Below are positions 27,001 through 37,614 of a DNA stretch of 64,000 nucleotides, one piece after another (the first letter of the stretch is position 1; each line of letters starts with the position of its first letter). Source of the DNA: Antedon bifida (lineage: Eukaryota > Echinodermata > Crinoidea > Comatulida > Antedonidae); assembly GCA_963402885.1 (NCBI GenBank), contig OY727095.1, forward strand, positions 35,345,001 to 35,409,000, in the 5' to 3' direction. Below the pieces are notes generated by a model. The model worked only from the letters and a program-made list of their open reading frames with translations. It was not told where the DNA came from and ran no database searches. The position numbers and the translations under genes are program-made.

Positions 27001-28471
27001 TTCTCTATCAATCCACTAATTATTGTTTCCAATAATAATTTCAATATCTGTAGGTAATTGAGGATAGAGTGAGCAAGAAAACCTTGGAGAAGCTAAAGGC
27101 CAGTATCAATGAAATGATTAATGATGAAAACATGGCAACAGTTGAAAAAGATGAGGAACAAATTGATGTAGATCACACAAATGTTGAGAAGAGCTCAGAA
27201 GAATTTGATCAGCAGATGAGCAGCCAAGATGTTATGGATGTTCCCTTGGTTGATGACAATTTAACATCTTTGAATGAAACAATTTGTCCTGAAGATAGCA
27301 TTTCTTCTAAGACCATGGAAGTGTGAGTATAATGATTAAGTAATTGAATAACACGTTGTTGAAACATGCTAAAGCAATGTGTCTTTGGAGATGAAAAGTG
27401 GTGAGTGCATGTGCAACACCCTCTACTGCTGTACAATGTAATTTAAGTGTTTGTTACTCATTTTTATTGGGTAGAACAAAATACTTGCACATTGGCACGT
27501 TCTATATTTTATCATATTCATCATCCAATAAATTATTATTGTGATGAAATTATACTAATTTTGATATGCAATTTCTATTGATAGTGATGATGAAAATAAA
27601 GACCCAGTCCTAGTAGTAAAGAGGTCATCACGTAGGAAGAAATCCACTAAACAGTCTGTAAAGAAGAAAGCTATTCCAGTCTGTCATTTGTATTCAGATT
27701 CAGAGAGTGATGGAGAAGATTTAAGTCGGTGAGTAATCCACCCTGCAGCTTGGCACATATGATGGATTCTTTTTCTATTATACATCCTCCTCCAATTAAT
27801 GACCCTTTTCTCCAAATAATGACCCATACACAAATTAAAGATCCAACCATGTTCCTTTAAATTACATACTCTCCCCTGTTCTTGCTGAAGTTGTTAATGC
27901 TCTTGCTGCAGTTGTTAATGCTCTTGCTGCAGTTGTTAATGCTCTTGCGGCAGTTGTTATTGCTCTTGCTGCAGTTGTTACTGTTCTTGCTGCAGTTGTT
28001 AATGCTCTTGCTGCAGTTGTTATTGCTCTTGCTGCAGTTGTTATTGCTCTTGCTGCAGTTGTTAATGCTCTTGCTGCAGTTGTTATTGCTCTTGCTGCAG
28101 TTGTTATTGCTCTTGCTGCAGTTGTTAATGCTCTTGCTGCAGTTGTTAATGCTCTTGCTGCAGTTGTTAATGCTCTTGCTGCAGTTGTTATTGCTCTTGC
28201 TGCAGTTGTTATTGCTCTTGCTGCAGTTGTTAATGCTCTTGCTGCAGTTGTTAATGCTCTTGCTGCAGTTGTTAATGCTCTTGCTGCAGTTGTTAATGCT
28301 CTTGCTGCAGTTGTTAATGCTCTTGCTGCAGTTGTTAATGCTCTTGCTGCAGTTGTTACAGTTCTTGCTGCAGTTTTTATTAATAAAAACATTGTATTTT
28401 TTTTTTGCAGATTGAAATTATCACGCAAAGTGACTGCCTTGAGTGAATTAAATCTTAGTGACAGTGAATAA
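21032..28471 (+). CDS. NCAPG: Condensin complex subunit CAP-G, 1035 aa
   Basis: Nineteen exons with fully consistent phases: 21032-21142, 21714-21938, 22026-22254, 22534-22679, 22797-22881, 23156-23348, 23543-23692, 23871-23999, 24204-24420, 24533-24706, 24853-24960, 25046-25165, 25413-25637, 25904-26085, 26196-26364, 26634-26804, 27054-27322, 27585-27728, 28411-28471. Length is close to vertebrate NCAPG (about 1015 aa). HEAT-type helices are clear, such as HHNVRDRAVRFRVCQLINK, PAVRIQAVTALARLQDP and HDAVHEVRRAVLSCIAPS, as is the C-terminal condensin domain (RDVAVRCLGLACQMNRDFA). Acidic insertions occur after residue ~90 and in the exon at 25413; the last exons are acidic/basic and disordered (KRSSRRKKS). 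Within condensin I this subunit pairs with the kleisin CAP-H and binds DNA during mitotic chromosome compaction. An acceptor at 21006 indicates a non-coding upstream exon. Confidence 0.95.
25237..25365. mobile_element. MITE with TTAA flanks, CAP-G intron 12
   Basis: The ends are TTAA-AGCTCTGTCTACACTATC and, inverted, GATAGTGTAGACAAAGC-TTAA. Terminal inverted repeats of about 25 bp and TTAA flanks point to piggyBac-type mobilisation. A shorter sister copy is in the next intron. Confidence 0.85.
25674..25756. mobile_element. Short MITE with TTAA flanks, CAP-G intron 13
   Basis: Same termini as the copy at 25237-25365 but only 83 bp long; the middle is deleted, leaving nearly a pure hairpin. 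TTAA at both ends. Confidence 0.85.
27880..28375. repeat. 21-bp minisatellite in the last CAP-G intron
   Basis: About 23-24 copies of GCTCTTGCTGCAGTTGTTAA(T). The unit is a multiple of three without stops, so both strands stay open, but nothing supports translation. The array ends about 35 bp before the acceptor of the terminal exon. Confidence 0.95.
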
Positions 28472-28569
28472 GAATCTGGATTTTCAATGATTTATTTTGT
28501 ATGATTTCCTCTTGATGGATTGTATAGTCATGTATTGTGCTTTGTAATATTACTAATTCTATTGTATTT

Positions 28570-28575
28570 AATAAA
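28570..28575 (+). promoter_or_regulatory. CAP-G polyadenylation signal
   Basis: AATAAA about 100 bp after the CAP-G stop codon, before the facing sulfotransferase gene. Confidence 0.7.
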
Positions 28576-28731
28576 ATTTTCCATTTTGTCATCGAAAACT
28601 CTTTCTAGTGTATTTTTAGTTTTGTTCTAAATTTATTTCATCATTTTATACTAAATCAAATATTGATATAAATAATGTTTATACAGACAAAGTAACTAAT
28701 GTCTAGAACAAATCAATTATATCAAATACTC

Positions 28732-29556
28732 TTATAAAAGGTAAGCTTCTGTTGAGTACCCAAATAGGTTGTAATCATGTGCGTAGTAATTTATCAGTTT
28801 TCTCAATTTATTTCTGCCAATTTTTGAGTATTCATTGTGTAACTGGCTACCAGTAGTGGAAACGTGATATTTTGGAAGTTGAACAGCACCATCAATACCT
28901 AACCATTGTAACAAGTATGGTCCTTCAGTTTCAAGCTCTTCAAAATAGCCTATAAAATCTGGTTTAAATCGGCATGGATCACACGATTTATGCATTGGTA
29001 ACCAGTGATCAGTGATTTCATCAATAGCATAATTTGGTGTGACATCAACTATATAACTTGAAAATTCATAAAATGTGATATTTAAGTTCAATTTATATTG
29101 AAGCTTGTGTTCCATGGAGTTTTTTCTGTACCTTGCTATGATAGATGTACCAATATATTCCTCCCATGTTGAACGGGTCTTTAGACTGCTTGTAACAAAT
29201 TTACTAAGATATAAAGACAGAAACCGGGTAATTGGGTTGCGCACAAACATAGCTTTTTGATAGGTTTCCATTTTCAATTGTATTTCTTCCCTTGATAACA
29301 TCGACATGCGGCTTTTTCCAACACTACCAGTTTTTATATATAATGAATGAAAAAGTTGCTTCCACAAACTACTTGAAACCTTTGGGATATAGCAGTAAAT
29401 AAACTTGTACTGATCGTTCACTATCATATGACCAACATCGCTATATGAACGGTAATATGATGTGTTTGGATACCTTCCATCCTTGCAAATCTTAGCAGCC
29501 TGGTTTACTCGTTTTTTAATCCTTTTTTGAAGACTATCATTGTATGTCAAATTCAC
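28732..29556 (-). CDS. Carbohydrate sulfotransferase, Golgi, main exon
   Basis: One 3' coding exon of about 274 residues, preceded on the - strand by a good acceptor (TTTCAG at 29557). It has the 5'-phosphosulfate-binding loop CYIPKVSSSLWKQ and the 3'-phosphate-binding motif AMFVRNPITRFLSLYLSKF, plus the DHWLPMHKSCDPCRF and PDFIGYFEELE blocks of the HNK-1/CHST8-14 family. These enzymes move sulfate from PAPS to sugars on glycoproteins or glycosaminoglycans in the Golgi. The N-terminal signal-anchor exon expected upstream was not found, so the model is 5'-incomplete. The neighbour at 31556 is a paralog. Substrate cannot be predicted. Confidence 0.85.
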   Translation of the reverse strand: MNLTYNDSLQKRIKKRVNQAAKICKDGRYPNTSYYRSYSDVGHMIVNDQYKFIYCYIPKVSSSLWKQLFHSLYIKTGSVGKSRMSMLSREEIQLKMETYQKAMFVRNPITRFLSLYLSKFVTSSLKTRSTWEEYIGTSIIARYRKNSMEHKLQYKLNLNITFYEFSSYIVDVTPNYAIDEITDHWLPMHKSCDPCRFKPDFIGYFEELETEGPYLLQWLGIDGAVQLPKYHVSTTGSQLHNEYSKIGRNKLRKLINYYAHDYNLFGYSTEAYLL

Positions 29557-31555
29557 CTGAAATTAATTGAAAAGAGACATTACTTATACCAGTGTCGTCA
29601 GGTGGCGTCCTTTATATTATTCATGTTCAGGATTCCCAGCAATCTGATTGGTCAGAAGTCATACTTTACTTTTTAAAAATCCACGTGATCTACATTGGTA
29701 AGTCCACCCGCTGCCAAGTTTTGCTATGCGTAGCAGCGTACGACTATGTACGCGCTGTCGTCACCAGCAGACGATGCTTAGTCTAGTAACAAATTATTTG
29801 GCTAAATCGATGAGCTGCATGCTACAGTTCGGGATTAGGATGGATTATAGGTCTTATCTCAGGCTACACAGTGTTTGTGGCAAATAGATATACGGAGGAA
29901 AATGCAAATTTGTAAGTAGGCCTACTTTTTACCCATTTTGTTGTACAGTATTTACTACCAGTGTTAAACTGAGCAGGCGAACACAGCGGCTTAGAGGCCG
30001 AACACCCGGGCGGGTCACTACTCGGGCCAACTTCTAGCTACCTCTAGGCCCTTGCTAAAAAGGCTTAGCAAAGCCTTTATAATAATAGCTAGCTTTAATT
30101 ATACGTATCATTTGGCTTAGTTAGCAATTATTAATACATTATATAGAAATAATTATGAAAAACTGTGGTATATAAAATGTGAAATAAAAGTATAAGCAGC
30201 TGTATAAAGAACGACGTGTAATGGAGGAAATATTTTTAGTCAAAACTATTATGGCCTGGGAGTTCTTTGGGGTTCTCAGCTACTATAAAGTGAGTGTCCC
30301 GTATCTCTCAATCCTCCATTGTAGCCTATAACCACGCGTCCGCTGTTGATATCTGGAACACGGGCCGTTGCGGTATAGATGTGGTTCCTGGTGCTTTCTT
30401 CCCACCCTTCTCTGCTCTTTTTTTTTCTGGCAAGCTCCGCCCTCCCCTGTCTGCCCCTGCACTTTTTAGTCATACTATGCCTACCATCTATCTGGACTGT
30501 TAAAACATTGTATAGAATAACATTGTCAGTAAATGTGAATAACCCATTTGTTTTATTGCCATATGTAATAATGCATTAATACAATCATCATTTTAATCAT
30601 CGTTTACTTCTCTCTCACTATGTCTTCCTACGTAACAAACGACAAGATGTAGTTGTATACATTTACACAATAATACATAATACACATTTTTATTTTTGAC
30701 AGTTACCGTAACACATTGGCATTTACAAAACGCTCTCAACAACAGTTCGGGATGGAATTACAATAAAGACAATAATGTGACATATATAAAATATATTTAT
30801 TGTAATAACTTTTTATAATAAGATAGGCCTTCATCAGCCAGAACATTTCTAAAATTACAATAAGAAAAATAGTAAGATTTTTTGTTAGAATGAGGATACT
30901 GAGGTTATCAATACATAGATCGTATCTGGTGGGAAGAATACCTTTGTTGTTATTTATAAAATCAAAGCAATTGAAAAAATAGTAAATACATAAAGCAAAA
31001 ATATTCGTAGATTTAGATCGTAGAGTACTTTATAGGTGGGTAGAAAAGAGATAAGTCTGAATCTTAAAAAAAGAGACGATTACAAGAATATCGGTGAAGC
31101 TTGTGACGAACTGAAATAAGAAAAGAAATAGAAAAGAATAAGAAAATATCTCCATGAGCTCTCCGTAGATCTCAAAGAATAGAAAACGGAGATTTGAATG
31201 AAGTGAGCATTTGTAATATTGAACGACGTAGAAAAATACATGACCAAGTCAGTACAGAATGAATAAAACAGAAATCGGTAGTAAATAGAGATAAAGCAGC
31301 ACCAATACTGAAAAGTTCTGAAAATAGACTTTAAATAATAAAATTGAATTATTAGTATATAGTATGTACGAGCAATAACTTAATTAGCGCTTCCCATAAA
31401 TTGAAGGTCTAAAAAAAGGATGAGGAAATCAAACCCTCAATATATGAAATAGCCACACAGTAGGCCTATAATAATAATAATGTCGATATTTTTGATAATA
31501 TTATAAAATAAAAATACAGTAAATCTAATCTACACAACAACATAACACTATAAAT
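29557..31555. other. Intergenic DNA between the two sulfotransferases
   Basis: No supported gene. The short GC-rich ORFs near 30276-30579 lack recognisable domains and overlap on both strands. A GGCTGATGAAGGCC motif (on the - strand near 30820) followed by AT-rich sequence looks like part of a dispersed repeat. Confidence 0.4.
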
Positions 31556-32398
31556 TCATTCTCCGAATAAAACTTTTCTCATTGTGTCATTAGCGGAATA
31601 ATCGAACAATTCGTAATCCCGGTGATAGTAAGTCCGGAGAGCTCTCATCAACCCCATCTCTGCAAGCGCGTATGAGTTTACAAGCTTTGTTGCTGCGTCC
31701 GAAACATGATACTCTGGATATTGCACTAAATCATTAACACCCAACCATTTTAGAAGATATGGACCCTCGACTTCCAGATTCTCAAAATGACCGATGAAAT
31801 CTGGCTGAAATTTACACGGATCACACGACCTATACATCGGTAACCAATGATCTCGTAACGGATCTATTCTATAATCTTCACCTAATTTAACAATGTATTT
31901 GATAAACTCAGATACGGTAATATTTAAGCTTGTTTGACCACTCTTTAAATTCATCCATGGTCGAAACTGCTCAACTATTTGATGACCATATGTTCGCTCC
32001 CATATATCAATAACATGTGGTTTGGATGTGTAGAATTTATGAAGAAATGCAGATAAAAACCTAGTAATAGGATCACGTACAAACATTACTCTTCGATAGT
32101 TTTTTAGGCGATATTTGATTTCTTCAGGAGAATATTGATTTAAATGTCTTTGACCATTTCTATGCGTGTTATATAACGAACCTAATACTCTTTTCCACGA
32201 ACTACATGATACCTTTGGTATGTAGCAAAATATAAATTTGTGTTCCTCATCCACAACCATGTGTCCTGTATCTTTAAATTTAAATTCTGAATAGAAGTTT
32301 GGAAATTGTTTTTCTTCACACAATTTACGTGTAGATTCTACTCTATGTTTCACTACTATTTCTGGATCACTTTCACTGATGAATTTGTCGCTATGTTT
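31556..32398 (-). CDS. Carbohydrate sulfotransferase, Golgi, main exon (paralog)
   Basis: A 3' coding exon of about 280 residues starting after a TTCCAG acceptor at 32399. PAPS-binding motifs are CYIPKVSCSSWKRVLGS and VMFVRDPITRFLSAFLHKF. DHWLPMYRSCDPCKF and PDFIGHFENLE match its neighbour at 28732, so the two arose by tandem duplication. It keeps the more typical Cys and Arg-Asp versions of both motifs. Likely a type II Golgi membrane enzyme of the CHST8-14 family; acceptor sugar unknown. The likely signal-anchor exon is at 33256-33367, but the phases do not match directly. Confidence 0.88.
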   Translation of the reverse strand, partial: KHSDKFISESDPEIVVKHRVESTRKLCEEKQFPNFYSEFKFKDTGHMVVDEEHKFIFCYIPKVSCSSWKRVLGSLYNTHRNGQRHLNQYSPEEIKYRLKNYRRVMFVRDPITRFLSAFLHKFYTSKPHVIDIWERTYGHQIVEQFRPWMNLKSGQTSLNITVSEFIKYIVKLGEDYRIDPLRDHWLPMYRSCDPCKFQPDFIGHFENLEVEGPYLLKWLGVNDLVQYPEYHVSDAATKLVNSYALAEMGLMRALRTYYHRDYELFDYSANDTMRKVLFGE

Positions 32399-33255
32399 CT
32401 GGAAAACAAAAAACATTGTTCAAACACATAATAACAAGATTCATAACTTATGATAAATATGAAATGGTTAAAAGATATAAAATTAATATCAGACTATAAA
32501 CTGTATATGGCCATTGACTCGTGTAGGCCTAGGTGCAGACGTCCATGTTTAGGCCTGGCTGTATTTTGCTGTAATAATCTAAACCTTAGATGACAATAAT
32601 ATTATTTAAATAAAATATTAAATATGAAATATTTATTTCTCTCCATTATAAAAGAAACAGACAAAATCAAACAACATAAAAAAAATCATATGGAAAACAG
32701 AGGAGGCTCGAAACAAAACATGATAATGTACACAGAGACATATACATTTATACAGTATTACAAAATTTAAAATTTGATTTTTTTTTAATAAGAGATTTTT
32801 ACAAGAATGTAGGCTATACTTTACACAATTGCCTTTCTTAAAGAGGCAAAATAACTTTTCGTCCCTTTGGTTGAAACTATTGTTTTGGTTAGCAAAGCAT
32901 AATAATTATAATGATTAATTGGTCTTAAAACATTGTCTAATAATAATGCTTATTTTACTATTTGGATCTTACTTCTTCAATTCCTGCATTATCAAACGAA
33001 TAGTTCGTTTTATTTTTCCCTTTTGGTAACTGATTTGCGTTTCCAAGACTGCGTACAACATCGAGTAACCTGTTTCTTTCTTGTAATACTAAATAAAAAT
33101 ACGAACATTTTCAAAATCGTCCATTTTAAGAAATTTAAGAGCAAAATTTCGTGTATAGGCCTACATGTTACTGTCCAACACACACGTCACAATCTCGACA
33201 TAGACTTTTTGCATGGAATAGTATAGGTTCATACTAAACAGTTTATTTAACGTAC

Positions 33256-33367
33256 CTTCAAAATGTGATGTGTCGTGATTGAATAAATAATGATCGATAT
33301 TCACGTAAAACAAAACACCAAAGACAATTAGCACGGCAAAAACAATGTATCTGTGGTTCGTGGCCAT
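33256..33367 (-). CDS. Candidate signal-anchor exon of the sulfotransferase
   Basis: ATG at 33367 opens MATNHRYIVFAVLIVFGVLF, a short cytosolic end plus one hydrophobic helix as expected for a Golgi type II enzyme. It ends at a strong donor (GAAG/GTACGT) in phase 1. The main exon needs phase 0, so at least one small stem exon of length 2 mod 3 should lie at 32399-33255; I could not place it. It could also serve the first paralog. Confidence 0.5.
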
Positions 33368-34861
33368 CCTAGTATCTGCCTATAAAACACTGAAAAATAA
33401 TGAAGTTAATTTTTTTTTCTGAATTTTCTGTCTTAAATCTATATTTTTTAAATAATAGGCCTAATGATATATTGTTTTTTTTGTAGTTCCTTCTGATTTG
33501 GCTAATTATGAATATGTATATTTGTTTATGTAATATTGTTGATGTGAATAAAAGAACCAGAATAGGTCAGGATAAAAATCGCGTCCTGGCATAACAAGTT
33601 TGGTCGCGTTCCGGGACTGCTGATAATTTTCACCTAAAACATTTATGTATTGTAGGCCTATGTCCTGCCCAGTGAGTATCTAGGCAACATCCGGGCCTAA
33701 AAATATCATATATTCATTCAAAGTTATTATTATCTACGAGGTCATACATTAAATGGATATCCGTGAATGTGTTTGAAGCTTATACAGTATTAGGAAACAA
33801 AGCCTGATTACCTAACCCTAAACAAAAATTTGAAATCTTACCATTAAATAAAGACCACTGAAATACTATTATACAGTAAATTATCCTTCAAAACGTGTTA
33901 TAACACTTCACTTGGGTATTTTGTCCAGCAGAATGCCACCCGTCCGTGTCGTGAAGTGTATTTATTATTGATTACTGATTTCAATCAATATGATAATGTT
34001 TACAGTTGAGTGATTAAATCAAATTAGTATGGGCTCATACACCTCCACCTCCACACAGCTTGTACCAATGACAGCTGGTATATTAAAAATACAGTAATGA
34101 TACAATTATGCTATTGTGAAGAGAGGGATAATTGTTCATAAAATACAATAAACGGTTTATAATGCAATCGATGATTATTTAAATGTACATAACACACTTC
34201 AATAGCATAATTAATTAACTTAACTGCTGTGATTGTGTTATTCTAATTACGATGTTTTTGCTTGTAAAACTACATTTGTATCTATATGCGAATCAACAGT
34301 GATATCGCTCTACGAACTTCCATTGGCAAAATAAAAGTAATACATTTATATCATCATACTTAAAACAGGCAATAGGAGGGTTAAAATAGTTTAAAAACAA
34401 TGTTTACATTAAAAGTATGCGTTTATTCGAGGGAGGCGTTTATTTTGTTTGGTGTTTAATATGTTATAGTCAAATAAATGGGGGAGGGGTGGGGTCGTTT
34501 ATTTGAGGAGGGCGTTTATAGTATTCAAAGCGGAGCATTTTTATTCGAATAAATACAGTATATTAATTTATAGTTTCTTCTCTCTCCGGTGATTGACTGT
34601 GACGTAGATGGCTAGCCAATCACTAGGCACCACAATATACTAATATAATCACATCAAAACTCAAGGAGATTCATGTAAAATCCACTGCTTAGCCATACAT
34701 TAAAACACGTTTACACCGGTAACGGCATAGGCCTACATGGTTAAATGCATACTGTAATTTAATATTCTATAGATTAACGCAATTTTTAATTTCCGGAAGT
34801 TTCAGAAACAATATAATAATTCAAATAAAAAAAATTTCATATTTTATTAATATTACCAACT
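33368..34861. other. Intergenic DNA with GCGTTTATT-type dispersed repeat
   Basis: No supported gene. At about 34419-34560 phrases such as GCGTTTATTCGAGGGAGGCG and GGAGGGCGTTTATAG recur in direct and inverted orientation, as in a small dispersed repeat. Confidence 0.4.
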
Positions 34862-35336
34862 ACAGTCGTAAGAAAGTGAGGTTCTAAACCTTCTTCTACC
34901 ACTAAACTTAAAAAAATCCAGAATAAAGCTATCCGTCTACTACTCGATCTATCTCCCACTACACATCTCTCTCCTCATCACTTTTCCAGTGCTAAGACTC
35001 TCCCCTTCCATGAACGATACCTCTTTCAGCTTGCATGTCTATCTCTCAAAGCTCTACATCACTCTGCTCCACTTACTATATGTCAGCTTTTAACTAAAGT
35101 AACTTCCAACGGCCGTATGAACACTAGGCAAATTACTAAAGGAGATCTTCTTATCCCTCGTCCTTACCTTGAAATCTTTAAACTTTCTTTTAGTTTCAAT
35201 GCTCCTTCTTTCTTTAATTCTCTACCTTTAAGCATTCGTAAGTCAATTTCTCCTCCTTTAAATCTCTTTTGAAAAAACACCTGTTTCTCTCTCTGATTTT
35301 ATTTCTTTTTATCCTTCTTTCATTGCTGGCATACTT

Positions 35337-35376
<40 letters not shown>

Positions 35377-35520
35377 TTTTTATATCTTTGTTAATTTTGT
35401 GTTTTTATAGTTTATTTTGTATTTACTGTTTGTATTGTTTGAGGGTCCCTAATGATCAGCTGATGCTGTATGGACCACCCTCATAAAATATTGTTGAAAT
35501 AAAATAAAATAAAATAAAAG
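34862..35520 (+). mobile_element. 3' end of a LINE (non-LTR retrotransposon)
   Basis: The + strand encodes the end of a reverse-transcriptase ORF, for example QNKAIRLLLDLSP, HERYLFQLACLSLKALHHSA and GRMNTRQITKGDLLIPRPY, with a frameshift near 35262. After an AT microsatellite it ends GAGGGTCCCTAATGATCAGC, a GGACCACCCTCATAAAAT block and an AAATAA-type repeat tail (35441-35520). It is 5'-truncated, as is usual. A CR1/L2-like clade is suggested by the protein's style but not established. Confidence 0.75.
35340..35372. repeat. (AT)n microsatellite in the LINE 3'UTR
   Basis: An uninterrupted TA/AT dinucleotide run of about 30 bp. Confidence 0.95.
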
Positions 35521-36669
35521 TTGTTGATCCTAATTAAAAGTTGATTCGCAGCGTTCTATAGAGGACCGCGGTTAGAGACATAGAGTTCAAAGGCAGCAGT
35601 GCTTTAGTATAGGCGAGTGCGTTGGAAAATATTTTGTCACCATCGATACGTATCCATCGTATTCAATAATCCCTTCTGAGGTATGGAATCTTATACGACA
35701 TGCCATGTGTGCCAACATGCTTTTTACCAATTTGGTCTACTACATGTTGCAATCCTCTCCTCCGTAATGCATCACTTCACAGGTGGCTCTCTATAAATTG
35801 ATTCTGTGAATTCGACAATAAATTTGTTTTAGTTAACATTCGGATATGGTTCTGAAAGCTTATTCCATGAGATTCGTTATAAAGCTGATAAACGATGCGA
35901 ACTACCATCAATAAAATATTAAATTACGTCTATAAATGATGCATTGTTGAAAAACGTACGGTACTACGTGATTGACGATCAACCAGCAACAATCAATAGC
36001 TGATTAACCAGCTTCGAAAAAACAACGCAACACAGTATAAGTCGCGTTGAACGATAGGTGTGCATATTATCAACAAATATTTTTAAAGCAAGGTAATTCG
36101 TAGGCCTATAACGTATAGTAGTCAACTTTAGGCACACAGTATGCAAAATGGTCTTTAGACTAGTTCCGTGGACATAGGGTAACAAAGTTAAGTATGGCGG
36201 TGATTTAAAAGGAATGATACCCGCTCCATTGGGCGGTTTTCTAAATGTAGTTTTAATACTAGTTTAATTCCGGTAATTTTGATATGTATGGATGCGTGCA
36301 ATAGCAAAACTGTGTATTCAACAATGATGTCTTATTCTTTCTCCCACTTAAATTGTGGCATTAGCCACAGCTCTGAAGACATACGATAGAAATTAGCTTT
36401 ATTATTGTTAATTCAGACAAATAATTGGAATCTTGGATTGATATTATGATCAAACCAGGTAATTATAATTATGTTGATATAAAGTTTGCGGTACACCACG
36501 TGTGTTAGTTCTGAAAAGAACTGTTGAGTTTCTCGACGTTTCGATCAATATACTTTGATCGTCCTCAGGAGCCATGCAAACCTTCAAACAATAAATTATA
36601 ATTATGTTTCAAATTTACACTTCTTGTGTTTCTTTCAGAAGAGCTTATCTTGTACTTTACCGATATATC
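35521..36669. other. Intergenic DNA upstream of the GPCR
   Basis: No supported gene. A hammerhead-like motif lies at 36531-36570 on the - strand. A possible acceptor (TTTCTTTCAG at about 36640) just before the GPCR start hints at an upstream non-coding exon. Confidence 0.4.
36531..36570 (-). ncRNA. Hammerhead-ribozyme-like motif
   Basis: On the - strand the order is CTGAGGA, then C, a stem GATCAA-AGTATA-TTGATC, then GAAAC and GTC. CTGANGA, a hairpin and GAAAC are the conserved core of type I hammerheads, which occur in Penelope-like and other retroelements. The extra C next to the stem departs from the consensus. No retroelement ORF is attached. Weak call. Confidence 0.35.
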
Positions 36670-37614
36670 ATGAATGATTCAAGTCAATATCAGTCTTATA
36701 ACTCCAGTTATGTGTCGTACTCATACTGGAGTTGGGAGGAGGACACGAATTATTTTGTTGATGGTTTATATTTGCTGATAATCATACTTGGAATTATTGC
36801 TTTCTTAGGGAGTGCATTTACTCTAATTGTTGCCTTAACTACGAAGAAGATCCGAAAGAAACGTAGCAATTACCTGATAATGAACCTAGGAGTTCAAGAT
36901 AGTGTTATGGGTTTCACAGTCGCAACCCTCTACTTGATTATTTATACATCAAACTACAGCGATATTAACGTGTTTTTGTTAACATTTTGTTCACTAACTT
37001 ACACGGGTCTTTTAGTATCAACATTACTGGCAATTTTAATGATTGCCATTGAACGATGTTTCGCCATAATTGCACCATTTCACCATCGCATATACGTTAC
37101 AAAAACCACCTTATCAATCGCAATCTTTTTAGACTGGGCCGTATTTGGGGGAATGTACATATTCCTCAATTACTATAAAGGCTCTCGGTTAACGGTGACA
37201 ATATTGAATTTATGCATTATATTTATAGATGTAGTTCTATACTTGGTAATATTTGTGTATGTTAAATGTCATTCAGCAAAAATTCAACGTTTTTCTAGCA
37301 TATCTCTTAAAAAGAAGACAAAACAGGATATCAAAATGATCACTACATTCGCTCTATTAGTTGGAATCCTAGTAGTGTGTTGTATCCCATTTTGGGTAGT
37401 TGATGTTTTTGTGACGATTAACCCGTCAAAAACAGTAAACGACGCATTTCTAATAGCAACAGTGTTTATTCCACTGAATTCGGCGGTGAATATATTTGTG
37501 TATTGGTGGCGTATACCGGAGTTCAGAGGGGCCTACAAGCGGATATTATGCGTCAGAAAAGAAATCGCACGGACAAACACGAATGTGTACGTTGTGAGCT
37601 CCACTGTATTATAG
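36670..37614 (+). CDS. Rhodopsin-type G-protein-coupled receptor, 314 aa
   Basis: Single-exon ORF with seven hydrophobic helices at about residues 31-57, 71-95, 103-131, 146-165, 176-199, 226-252 and 261-285. Hallmarks are changed but present: IERCFAI replaces DRY at the end of helix 3, CCIPFW replaces CWxP in helix 6, and NSAVNIFVYW replaces NPxxY in helix 7. A cysteine is at the top of helix 3 but extracellular loop 2 has none, so the usual disulphide is missing. The N-terminus holds NDSS and NSS glycosylation sites, which is why the ATG at 36670 is preferred to 36604. Ligand unknown; it resembles invertebrate-expanded orphan receptors. The last ~37 codons are duplicated just downstream. 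Confidence 0.85.
   Translation: MNDSSQYQSYNSSYVSYSYWSWEEDTNYFVDGLYLLIIILGIIAFLGSAFTLIVALTTKKIRKKRSNYLIMNLGVQDSVMGFTVATLYLIIYTSNYSDINVFLLTFCSLTYTGLLVSTLLAILMIAIERCFAIIAPFHHRIYVTKTTLSIAIFLDWAVFGGMYIFLNYYKGSRLTVTILNLCIIFIDVVLYLVIFVYVKCHSAKIQRFSSISLKKKTKQDIKMITTFALLVGILVVCCIPFWVVDVFVTINPSKTVNDAFLIATVFIPLNSAVNIFVYWWRIPEFRGAYKRILCVRKEIARTNTNVYVVSSTVL

Noticed and set aside
27862-28428. Long ORFs on both strands with Leu-Leu-Gln or Ala-Ala-Arg repeats
   Set aside because: They are reading frames of the stop-free 21-bp intronic array; CAP-G splices across it.
30276-30579. Overlapping short ORFs in GC-rich DNA between sulfotransferases
   Set aside because: Three mutually overlapping frames on both strands without motif support.
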